Program-made: the position numbers and the translations under genes
Shown here: positions 1 through 6,717 of the stretch, piece after piece
How positions within the stretch are numbered: the first letter of the stretch is position 1
How the letters are laid out: the number at the start of each line of letters is the position of its first letter
NCBI GenBank assembly: GCA_017414725.1
Contig: JAFQKZ010000113.1
Location: 1-8,129, forward strand
DNA from: Clostridia bacterium
GTDB lineage: Bacteria > Bacillota > Clostridia > Oscillospirales > Acutalibacteraceae
DNA length: 8,129 nt
Direction of reading: 5' to 3'
The notes under the pieces: generated by a model
What the model was told of the DNA's origin: nothing
Databases searched by the model: none
What the model saw: only the letters and a program-made list of their open reading frames with translations

Positions 1-583
1 ACGTCTTCTCTGTTATCAAAAATCTTTTCTCTTTTCGTAAAACTCGATATCGAGGTAAACGAAAGCAGTTTGCTAAATTGAATATTTTGTTTGCTTTTGC
101 AAACCTCTATCTCGCTGATAGGCGTTTTGGCCTCTCGGTCTGATTACGGTTTGCTCTGTGCAGTGAAAACAGGTGCTTTCCTGTCTTTTTTGCTTTTTGA
201 CTCAGGTTGCTTCCTCTGCTCTTTTTTGTCTCCATTTATGCGGTCTTGCCTTAGTAATTCTTTTTTCTTTGTTTTTGTCTGTGCCAGCTCATCGCTTAGC
301 TCGCTTAGCGTTATTTGTTTTATCATATCTTTATCTTATCATTTCTCCTTCTGTTTTTCTTTCCCTTCTCTGCGGTTTTGCCTTTGGTTCGCTCTGAGCA
401 AAAGCACGGAGTCTTTGCTTTTTTGGTACGTCTTGTTTTAATAAGTGTGAGTAGACAAGCGAAAAAAGATGTAAAAGTGGTTTAAAAAAGATCAAAGAAA
501 AAAACCAGCCGGTTTTGAAAAGCTGGCTGGCATATCCATAATTTAAACAGAGCTTTTACGCTATGTATTAGATATGTTAGATT
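1..583. other. Gene-poor stretch with strand-biased, higher-GC DNA
   Basis: I can support no gene here. By hand count the first 480 bases are about 39% G+C, clearly above the AT-rich genes that follow, and the plus strand is dominated by T and C runs. Small symmetric elements are visible: a 12-bp perfect palindrome at 43-54, a 6-bp-stem hairpin at 89-104, a 5-bp hairpin followed by T runs at 169-184, a tandem 9-mer (tcgcttagc twice) around 292-309, and a 6-bp stem at 397-419 followed by T. The minus strand can encode short Lys/Arg/Gln-rich peptides, for example 60 codons at 326-144, but I recognise no family and codon content there follows the base bias. It may be a decayed or foreign segment or a long intergenic region. 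The last part holds the rpmF terminator. Confidence 0.5.
498..530 (-). terminator. Rho-independent terminator of rpmF
   Basis: Read on the minus strand, the arms CCAGCC (530-525) and GGCTGG (510-505) form a 6-bp GC-rich stem around a 14-base loop. Seven T residues follow immediately (504-498). It lies about 55 bases downstream of the rpmF stop codon, the expected place for that gene's terminator. On the plus strand no T tract follows, so it should act for leftward transcription only. Confidence 0.85.
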
Positions 584-769
584 TTATGCTTCAAGAAAAA
601 GAATATTTCTTTCTTTATAGAACCCGCATTCTCTGCAAACCCTATGAGTAAGTTTGTAGTTACCACATTTTGAGCATTTGTCTAAAGCAGGGGAAACAAG
701 TTTCCAGACATTAGAACGTCTCTTATTTCTTCGTGCTTTAGAAGTTTTTCTCTTAGGAACTATTGCCAA
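584..769 (-). CDS. rpmF: 50S ribosomal protein L32
   Basis: L32 is a small zinc-ribbon protein of the large ribosomal subunit. The predicted 61-residue protein begins MAIVPKRKTSKARRNKRRSN, the typical basic N-terminus of the family, followed by a four-cysteine zinc ribbon: C32-x2-C35, a 9-residue gap, then C45-x2-C48. All four cysteines are present, so this is the zinc-binding form. The start is TTG at 769. A longer reading frame opens at 787, but its extra codons overlap the ribosome binding site and the family N-terminus fits only the inner TTG. In many Firmicutes rpmF follows a yceD/DUF177 gene; none is seen upstream here, and the gene has its own promoter and terminator. Family assignment is secure. 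Confidence 0.97.
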   Translation of the reverse strand: MAIVPKRKTSKARRNKRRSNVWKLVSPALDKCSKCGNYKLTHRVCRECGFYKERNILFLEA

Positions 770-776
770 ATCAGTA

Positions 777-785
777 CACCTCCCC
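777..785 (-). promoter_or_regulatory. Ribosome binding site fixing the rpmF TTG start
   Basis: The minus strand reads GGGGAGGTG, a very strong Shine-Dalgarno sequence, ending 7 bases before the TTG at 769. It settles the start in favour of TTG 769 over the in-frame TTG at 787, which would place the site inside the gene. Confidence 0.85.
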
Positions 786-811
786 AATATTCATACATTG
801 ATAATAAACAT

Positions 812-840
812 ATTTTTACACGTATAGTTTTTTTTGTCAA
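812..840 (-). promoter_or_regulatory. Sigma-A type promoter of rpmF
   Basis: On the minus strand a perfect TTGACA (-35, 840-835) is followed after 17 bases by AAAAAT (817-812); TAAAAA one base earlier is an alternative -10. The -10 match to TATAAT is modest. Transcription would start near 805, giving a leader of about 35 bases before the rpmF start. Confidence 0.6.
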
Positions 841-950
841 CTTTTAATATAAAGTTTGCTTTAGATATTCAAACATAATATGTATCGTTCTTGTTTTTTG
901 AATTAACCACACCCCTTAATTCCTTTAAGAGTATTATCTTCAAATCCAAA

Positions 951-2093
951 CTAATCTTGCACGACCATTTGATTTACAAATATTTTGTTGTTTTTAATAT
1001 TCAAGTTCGCTCCAATGGGTAAAGTTAACGGATTAGAAATATGACCTGCGTGAAAATTACAAAGTACAGGAATATTGTAATTTTTAAACACATCAAAACA
1101 AATATTTCTGAGATTTTCTTCGGTTTCTTTTGGATGATTTGGAATTAACGAACCGATTATAACAGCTTTGAGATTATCTAGTTTATGATTTAATTTTAAT
1201 TGCCACAGTATTCTGTGAATTTTATAATTATCTTCTTCGATTTCTTCAAAAAACAAAATTTTGTTATTATACTCTGGCTCGTAATCGGTACCTATTAAAG
1301 ACTGTACTAAACACAAATTTCCACCAAAAACTGTTCCTGTGACATCACAATTTATATCTTCTGACTCTGAGATATTATTGTATAACTCGAATTCAGAGTT
1401 ATCGTCTATATTTTTTAACTCAAAATTTTCTTTCGGGTTCATCAAAATATCAAAAAGATTATCAAAAGTTTTTGTTTCTGAATAATTTAAACTTGCACCT
1501 ATCATAGGGCCATGGAAAGTAATTATGCCGGATTTTTTGAGAATGGCCATTTCTATCGCAGTCTCATCGCTAAATCCAACGAAAATTTTACGATTTTTTC
1601 TAAACAAATCATAATCAATTTTGTCTAGTATATGCATAGCGCCGTAACCGCCCCAGAACGCAAAAATAGCTTTAATTTCTGGATCTTTTACAGCTTGATT
1701 AAATAAATCTGCACGTAGATCTTCAGTTCCATCGCCTACTCCTAATGGTGTAGTTGTAAACGAATCTTCATATATTACTACTTTGAAGCCACGCTCTTCT
1801 AGATTTTTTTTGACAATTGGCAATCTTTCTTCAAAAATTTTAGTACGATATTCAGTCGTTCTCGATGGCTCTAATATGCAAATCGTGTCACCTACAGATA
1901 ATTTTTTAGGTGCCAATATTTCTAATTCTTGTAAATCTGTTTTTTTAGAATAAATCTCATTTATTTCTAATTCTTGTGAATCTGTTTTTTTAGAACAAAT
2001 CTCATTATTTATATTACTAGTTGCTTTCGGATTCATATAAACTCCTCCTGTCAACAAAAACGCTGTTAAAACACAAATGCTCTTTTTAATCAC
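951..2093 (-). CDS. S66-family LD-carboxypeptidase-like protein, probably exported
   Basis: Peptidase family S66 (LdcA/MccF) cleaves L,D-carboxyamide bonds, classically the terminal D-Ala of murein tetrapeptides. The expected blocks are all present in 380 codons: the N-terminal PKKLSVGDTI strand (62-71), WGGYGAMHILDKIDYD (147-162), nucleophile Ser175 in GFSDET, FHGP (193-196), GGNLCLVQSLIGTDYEP (257-273), probable catalytic Glu283 in FFEEIEED, and His351 in AGHISNPLTLPIG. This completes the Ser-Glu-His triad. The GTG start at 2093 gives a signal-peptide-like N-terminus (MIKK, a hydrophobic stretch, then NPKA), followed by a 15-residue tandem duplication (about 30-60) acting as a linker. An internal ATG at 2036 with a better ribosome binding site would give a cytoplasmic form of 361 residues. 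Oddity: EPS replaces the usual A/S-P-S in the first block. The family is clear; the substrate is inferred. Confidence 0.9.
   Translation of the reverse strand: MIKKSICVLTAFLLTGGVYMNPKATSNINNEICSKKTDSQELEINEIYSKKTDLQELEILAPKKLSVGDTICILEPSRTTEYRTKIFEERLPIVKKNLEERGFKVVIYEDSFTTTPLGVGDGTEDLRADLFNQAVKDPEIKAIFAFWGGYGAMHILDKIDYDLFRKNRKIFVGFSDETAIEMAILKKSGIITFHGPMIGASLNYSETKTFDNLFDILMNPKENFELKNIDDNSEFELYNNISESEDINCDVTGTVFGGNLCLVQSLIGTDYEPEYNNKILFFEEIEEDNYKIHRILWQLKLNHKLDNLKAVIIGSLIPNHPKETEENLRNICFDVFKNYNIPVLCNFHAGHISNPLTLPIGANLNIKNNKIFVNQMVVQD
1917..2010 (-). repeat. 45-bp in-frame tandem duplication in the S66 gene
   Basis: Two adjacent copies, 1921-1965 and 1966-2010, are about 90% identical by eye, with a few extra matching bases at the left edge. 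The period is 45 bp, exactly 15 codons. The encoded units read EICSKKTDSQELEIN and EIYSKKTDLQELEIL. It lies between the hydrophobic N-terminus and the catalytic domain, so it lengthens a charged linker without touching the active site. Confidence 0.85.
2044..2049 (-). promoter_or_regulatory. Strong internal ribosome binding site in the S66 gene
   Basis: AGGAGG on the minus strand lies 7 bases before the ATG at 2036. It is a better site than GAGAGG (10 bases before the GTG at 2093). Either the true start is ATG 2036 with no signal peptide, or both starts are used. Confidence 0.6.
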
Positions 2094-2142
2094 GATAAAT
2101 TTACCTCTCTACGGTTAGTAAACACAAATATTTTATATATAA

Positions 2143-2171
2143 AATATACTGTTTTTAGAATATCTTGTCAA
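2143..2171 (-). promoter_or_regulatory. Sigma-A type promoter of the S66 peptidase gene
   Basis: On the minus strand: TTGACA (2171-2166), a 17-base spacer, then TATATT (2148-2143). This is close to consensus with ideal spacing. Transcription should start near 2136, upstream of both candidate start codons (2093 and 2036). Its -35 overlaps the -35 of the divergent promoter, and a 20-bp perfect AT palindrome (2128-2147) covers its -10 and start point. Confidence 0.8.
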
Positions 2172-2194
2172 GTTTCAGAAAAACTAAGTATAAT
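2165..2194 (+). promoter_or_regulatory. Sigma-A type promoter of the BofC-like gene
   Basis: TTGTCA (2165-2170), an 18-base spacer and a perfect TATAAT (2189-2194). Transcription would begin near 2201, about 20 bases before the ATG at 2220. Its -35 occupies nearly the same base pairs as the -35 of the leftward promoter. Confidence 0.7.
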
Positions 2195-2219
2195 TATTTT
2201 TTTTGAAAGAAGATATATT

Positions 2220-2594
2220 ATGAAAAAAATTATTTTTATAATTAGTGTCATAGTCTTAATAATAATTTCCGGTTTAATATATATGTTTAATATTAGTAAT
2301 AATACTGAAAATATTATTGACGAACCTGATGATTTAATTACTGTAAACAATATAGAAAACTCAAATAATTTAAATAATAATTATGAAATTGAAAAAGTAA
2401 CAGATAATACTTACGAAATCAAAGAATATAACGGTCGAGTGGCTGTATTTTCGCAAAACAATTCTGAACCTGTTAAGACGACTCATATTATGACAAAAGA
2501 ATTGCCTGAATTTGACCAAAAATTACTTGCAAACGGTATAAAAATATATTCAGATAGTGAACTGAGAAATATTTTAGAAGATTACTGTAGTTAG
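2220..2594 (+). CDS. Small membrane-anchored protein with BofC C-terminal-like domain
   Basis: The 124-residue protein has an N-terminal membrane segment (about 4-23, preceded by two lysines), a polar Asn-rich linker (24-60), and a C-terminal domain (about 64-123) that resembles the BofC C-terminal domain of clostridial spore formers. Matching features by recollection are the Y-x-V/I-K-E-Y-x-G-x-V/I-A-V-F start, the LPEFDQKLLANGI block (95-107), and an ending of the D/E-x-E-L-x-x-x-LEDY type. In Bacillus, BofC is a forespore protein that restrains SpoIVB in the sigma-K checkpoint; whether these short clostridial relatives do the same is unknown. The fold should face the outside or the intermembrane space. 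The Shine-Dalgarno sequence is weak (AGAAGA). The gene converges on spoIID with only 10 bases between the stops. Confidence 0.65.
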   Translation: MKKIIFIISVIVLIIISGLIYMFNISNNTENIIDEPDDLITVNNIENSNNLNNNYEIEKVTDNTYEIKEYNGRVAVFSQNNSEPVKTTHIMTKELPEFDQKLLANGIKIYSDSELRNILEDYCS

Positions 2595-2604
2595 AAAAAT
2601 ATAA

Positions 2605-3609
2605 TTATTTCGTGATCTCAGAACCGGGATAATAGGTACTCAAAATTTGTTTGTAATCATAGTTATTATTCTGAGCGAAGTACTGTGCGCCGTTTTGGCT
2701 GAGACCTACACCGTGACCGTATCCGTGAGTGATAATATTAAATTTATTGGTTTCTGAATTGTAAATAATCTCGAAATTTGCAGATCTTAGTTCAAAAATC
2801 TCGCGGATTTGTTTTCCTGTGAATTTTTCGGAACCTATAGTTATTTCTTTTATCATACCACCTGAAGTTCTTACATAATCTCGAGCCCAGTTTTGAATAT
2901 TATTATCATCGAATTTACAGTCTTTTTTGGATTTAATAATTTTATTTTTGAATTCCTGTGGAGAAATTTCGAGTGTAACTTCGTAATTTTTAGCAAGATA
3001 ATCTCCGGGACTATTTATATTTGTTAGGTAATCAAGATCTTGACCAAAGACGTCTTGGGATTTTTCTGTTGTACCTGACGAAATAGCGTGATACACAGAT
3101 AATATTAAATTATTATTATATTTCAGAACTTCAGGATAAACGCTGTCTACGCAATTCTTGATTTTTTCGTAATATTTATCATAATTATCGCCCCATTTTT
3201 TGCGTAATTCTTGTTCTGTAATATAATTCAAAGATTTTTCTGTATTTATCTCAAAATCATATTTTTTGTTTATATTTTCCTGGCGTTTTTTACAAAAATA
3301 TGTATACGAAGCTACAGCTTGAGATTTAAGCGCTTCGGATTCAAACAAAGCCGGCATTTCTGATGCTACGACAGAATACAAGAATTCTTTTTCAGGGATT
3401 TTTAATATTTGATTTGTAGAAACATCAAGTACTCGAAAGTAATTATTCTCAGAACTTTTAATATTAATATTATTATTTATTAAATTTAATTTTTCGTGAT
3501 TTATATTATGATTTTTCATAGATACTAACGGAATAAATATCATGAACAATAATAACAGCCCAAAAAATAGAATTTTATATTTATAATTATTTATTTTTAT
3601 ATTTTCCAG
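2605..3609 (-). CDS. spoIID: Stage II sporulation protein D (SpoIID/LytB transglycosylase)
   Basis: SpoIID is the membrane-bound lytic transglycosylase that, with SpoIIM and SpoIIP, degrades septal peptidoglycan during forespore engulfment. From the start chosen here the protein is about 334 residues, close to the usual 340. It has a basic N-terminus (ENIKINNYKYK), one membrane segment (about 13-31), and the SpoIID domain: IPEKEFLYSVVASEMP with the probable catalytic Glu at 84, HAISSGTTEKSQDVFG in the middle, and the C-terminal GYGHGVGLSQNGAQYFA signature. No ATG, GTG or TTG yields a complete membrane anchor: TTG 3549 and ATG 3543 cut the segment in half and have no ribosome site. CTG at 3609 has GGAGA 8 bases upstream and restores the anchor. 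The catalytic Glu then sits near position 88, as in Bacillus. The start is inferred; the family is certain. Confidence 0.93.
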   Translation of the reverse strand: MENIKINNYKYKILFFGLLLLFMIFIPLVSMKNHNINHEKLNLINNNINIKSSENNYFRVLDVSTNQILKIPEKEFLYSVVASEMPALFESEALKSQAVASYTYFCKKRQENINKKYDFEINTEKSLNYITEQELRKKWGDNYDKYYEKIKNCVDSVYPEVLKYNNNLILSVYHAISSGTTEKSQDVFGQDLDYLTNINSPGDYLAKNYEVTLEISPQEFKNKIIKSKKDCKFDDNNIQNWARDYVRTSGGMIKEITIGSEKFTGKQIREIFELRSANFEIIYNSETNKFNIITHGYGHGVGLSQNGAQYFAQNNNYDYKQILSTYYPGSEITK

Positions 3610-3617
3610 AAAAATTA

Positions 3618-3622
3618 TCTCC
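3618..3622 (-). promoter_or_regulatory. Ribosome binding site supporting a CTG start for spoIID
   Basis: GGAGA on the minus strand lies 8 bases before the CTG at 3609. No comparable site precedes TTG 3549 or ATG 3543. Confidence 0.6.
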
Positions 3623-3664
3623 GTTTTGTATAAATTATATATTTTTTATAATAAAAATAAAGTA

Positions 3665-3693
3665 TTGACTTTATAATTATATTTTGAAATAAT
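3665..3693 (+). promoter_or_regulatory. Candidate promoter of the 8-TM / gap / glycosyltransferase run
   Basis: TTGACT (3665-3670), a 17-base spacer and AATAAT (3688-3693). The -35 is good and the -10 only fair in a very AT-rich background. A 7-bp inverted repeat with a 4-base gap (3657-3674) overlaps the -35. The leader would be about 60 bases. Confidence 0.4.
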
Positions 3694-3747
3694 ATATAGA
3701 AATATATGGACAAATTCATGTTTTTATAACGCATGAAAAATATTTTT

Positions 3748-3753
3748 GGGAGG
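3748..3753 (+). promoter_or_regulatory. Ribosome binding site fixing the TTG start of the 8-TM gene
   Basis: GGGAGG ends 8 bases before the TTG at 3762, a strong site that identifies this TTG as the start. Confidence 0.8.
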
Positions 3754-3761
3754 TATTCAAA

Positions 3762-4568
3762 TTGAATCTAAAGACAATCTGGAGAACATTGGTAGCCGTC
3801 TTAGTTTTGATTATTGCACCGCTTAAAGTAATATCAAATTTTGTAAATATTAAATTTGTGGAATCTCAATGGTATGCAGTTGTAGCTATGACTGTAGTGT
3901 TGTTAATTGCACTTGTAGTTGCACGCGAAAATTTCAGCACAAACAATATGAAACTTATGGAAATTAACAAAAATATTTTTTTAGGCGTTTCAAGTATATT
4001 AGTATCTTTAAGTTTTTTCTGGTGCATTTCTGTGTATTACAGCGACACAACTCAATATGATTTTGAATGGCAACCTGTAGCAATGGCAATATTATCTATA
4101 TTGAGCTGCATAAGTTTTTTAATTATGGCGATAGTATTTTTTACAGGCAAAAATATATTTGCAAAAGTGCCGTTCTTTTTGTTCTGTCCGATATACTGGT
4201 TTACTCTTGATATGATATTGTTTTTGTCCATACAGAACGACAATAATGACATATACGATATTTGTTTAACAGGATTTTTTGCACTATTTTTTGTATATTA
4301 CTCTCAAATTTTCGCCACTTCGTCAGACAGTAATATAATAAAAAAATTACTCATGACAGGTGTCCCGTGCATAGGTTTTAATATAATAAAATCCGCACCT
4401 GTGTTTATAAATTATTTAAAAGACTCTTCTTCGGTAAAACCTGTAAGTCTAGCGACTTGTACTATGGAAACTCTAGTAGTTCTGTATATAATTTTTGTTA
4501 TAATTAATATCAAATCTCAAATAGATAGTAAAAATAATATTAATAATAATCAAGAAATTACAGTATAA
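3762..4568 (+). CDS. Multi-pass membrane protein of unknown function
   Basis: I do not recognise a family. The 268-residue protein is almost entirely hydrophobic, with about eight predicted membrane segments: roughly 9-27, 37-54, 72-92, 105-128, 134-156, 164-185, 195-216 and 229-251. It ends in a short polar, Asn-rich tail (252-268). No signal cleavage site, nucleotide-binding motif or conserved charged pair is evident. Tryptophan and tyrosine cluster near the segment ends, and polar residues within segments are few, so it need not be a transporter. The start is TTG at 3762, fixed by GGGAGG. It is divergent from spoIID and is followed after 39 bases, with no terminator, by gap, suggesting one transcript with gap and the glycosyltransferase gene. 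A role in an envelope process is only a guess from that neighbourhood. Confidence 0.85.
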   Translation: MNLKTIWRTLVAVLVLIIAPLKVISNFVNIKFVESQWYAVVAMTVVLLIALVVARENFSTNNMKLMEINKNIFLGVSSILVSLSFFWCISVYYSDTTQYDFEWQPVAMAILSILSCISFLIMAIVFFTGKNIFAKVPFFLFCPIYWFTLDMILFLSIQNDNNDIYDICLTGFFALFFVYYSQIFATSSDSNIIKKLLMTGVPCIGFNIIKSAPVFINYLKDSSSVKPVSLATCTMETLVVLYIIFVIINIKSQIDSKNNINNNQEITV

Positions 4569-4593
4569 AATATAAAAATTTGTTTTTTGTTTG

Positions 4594-4599
4594 AAGGGG
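4594..4599 (+). promoter_or_regulatory. Ribosome binding site of gap
   Basis: AAGGGG lies 8 bases before the ATG at 4608, inside the 39-base gap after the membrane protein gene. No promoter or terminator is visible in that gap. Confidence 0.6.
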
Positions 4600-4604
4600 T
4601 TTGA

Positions 4605-5618
<1,014 letters not shown>

Positions 5619-5625
5619 ATATTTC

Positions 5626-5631
5626 GGAGAG
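5626..5631 (+). promoter_or_regulatory. Ribosome binding site of the GT8 gene
   Basis: GGAGAG lies 7 bases before the ATG at 5639, within the 20-base gap after gap. The tight spacing supports cotranscription. Confidence 0.7.
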
Positions 5632-5638
5632 TAAATAT

Positions 5639-6679
5639 ATGACTAAATCAAAAAATAAAATCATAGTTTTTGTCTGTATAATTTTATTTTTTCTGGGTCT
5701 GGGATTTGTTTTAAGATATTTTTTGAGCACTCAAAAAACTTCTGCGAATATTAATAATAATATTATTACTAATCAAGATATTAACGAAAGTATTTCTGTT
5801 GCGTACAGCACCGACCAATACTATATTTACCCTACGATAGTTTCAATGACTTCTTTAATGGAAAATTTGAATAAAAATACTGTTTGTAAATTTACAGTAT
5901 TAGTTTCCGGCGAAATCCCTCAAGAAGAAATAGAAAAATTAAAAACTCTCGAGAAAAATTATAAAAATTGTTCTGTAAATATAATAGACATGGGCGAACA
6001 GTATAATAATTCCGAAATCAGATGCTGGTCAAAAGCTATGTATTACAGATTATGCTTGCCCGAAATTCTTAAACAAGATCCAAAGTGTATATATGTCGAC
6101 GGCGACACTATTATCAGACAAGATCTTAACGAAATGTTTAATATAAATCTCGATAATTACTATATAGCCGGTATCCGTGATATAAATTCTTTGATAAACA
6201 AAAACAGTAGTCATCACAAAACTATCGGTATCCCGGATTTAAATACATATGTGTGTTCCGGCGTTTTGATCATGAATCTCGAGAAAATGCGTCAGGATAA
6301 TATATGTGAAAAATTCGACGAGATAGTAAAACAAAATGACGAAAAACCGTTTTTGCACTTTCCAGATATGGATATTCTTAATAAAGTCTGTTACGGACAT
6401 ATTTTGTGTCTACCGTTTAAATATGGCGCTCTGGCACATGCAATTATAGAGTATACTCAACCGGCTGACAAAAACGAGTATGTTCAATGGGCTTCAAATC
6501 CAAAAGATTGGTCAGAAGGTTCGACAAATCCCGTGATTTTGCATTATACAGGTCAAAAACCATGGACACATATTAAGTCTGACTTGTATCTCGAATGGTG
6601 GAATTATGCTGACAAAACAGATTTCAAGACTGAGATACATAACTCATATAACGGCCTGAAAAATTATTATAATCAATAA
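5639..6679 (+). CDS. Membrane-anchored family 8 glycosyltransferase
   Basis: GT8 enzymes are retaining transferases (LgtC, glycogenin and relatives) that use UDP-hexoses and Mn2+. The catalytic domain covers about 51-310 of 346 residues. It shows ISVAYSTDQYYIYP (nucleotide-sugar region, 52-65), YYRLCLPEIL (135-144), the metal-binding DGD in IYVDGDTII (154-156), CSGVLIMNLEKMR (206-218), PDMDILN (242-248, usually DQDxLN), and the C-terminal HYTGQKPW (302-309) carrying the second metal/phosphate-binding His. Before the domain comes one membrane segment (about 8-27) preceded by three lysines and no clear cleavage site. By the positive-inside rule this puts the catalytic domain outside the cytoplasm, which is odd for an enzyme needing a nucleotide sugar. 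The acceptor is unknown. It ends at a strong terminator and closes the three-gene run. Confidence 0.93.
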   Translation: MTKSKNKIIVFVCIILFFLGLGFVLRYFLSTQKTSANINNNIITNQDINESISVAYSTDQYYIYPTIVSMTSLMENLNKNTVCKFTVLVSGEIPQEEIEKLKTLEKNYKNCSVNIIDMGEQYNNSEIRCWSKAMYYRLCLPEILKQDPKCIYVDGDTIIRQDLNEMFNINLDNYYIAGIRDINSLINKNSSHHKTIGIPDLNTYVCSGVLIMNLEKMRQDNICEKFDEIVKQNDEKPFLHFPDMDILNKVCYGHILCLPFKYGALAHAIIEYTQPADKNEYVQWASNPKDWSEGSTNPVILHYTGQKPWTHIKSDLYLEWWNYADKTDFKTEIHNSYNGLKNYYNQ

Positions 6680-6687
6680 AAAATTAG

Positions 6688-6713
6688 CCAGATAATATAA
6701 ATTATCTGGTTTT
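6688..6713. terminator. Bidirectional terminator between convergent genes
   Basis: Perfect 9-bp stem: CCAGATAAT (6688-6696), a 4-base loop, and ATTATCTGG (6701-6709). On the plus strand TTTTAT follows; on the minus strand CTAATTTTTT follows. It sits 8 bases after the GT8 stop and just past the stop of the convergent SDR gene, so it can serve both transcripts. Confidence 0.9.
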
Positions 6714-6717
6714 ATAA

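Noticed and set aside
169..184. Hairpin ACAGG/CCTGT followed by a T run, terminator-like on the plus strand
   Set aside because: The stem is only 5 bp and there is no gene upstream on that strand to terminate.
144..326. Minus-strand reading frame of 60 codons, Lys/Arg/Gln-rich
   Set aside because: An AGGAG lies upstream but too far (about 17 bases) from the ATG, no family is recognised, and the bias matches the purine-rich strand. It remains possible but is not supported.
91..441. Plus-strand reading frame of 116 codons rich in Phe, Ser, Leu and Cys
   Set aside because: Its composition follows the T/C-rich strand, there is no ribosome site, and no domain is recognisable.
584..787. TTG at 787 as the rpmF start
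   Set aside because: The first codons would coincide with the strong ribosome site, and the L32 N-terminus begins at 769.
901..921. AATTAA...TTAATT inverted repeat downstream of the S66 gene
   Set aside because: The stem is all A/T, and no T tract follows on either strand, so it is not a convincing terminator.
2605..3549. TTG at 3549 (or ATG 3543) as the spoIID start
   Set aside because: It begins inside the membrane segment and has no ribosome site; CTG 3609 explains the protein better.
3624..3660. Sigma-E-like promoter for spoIID (TATACAAA near the leader)
   Set aside because: It matches only part of the -10, and no convincing -35 is present in this AT-rich stretch.
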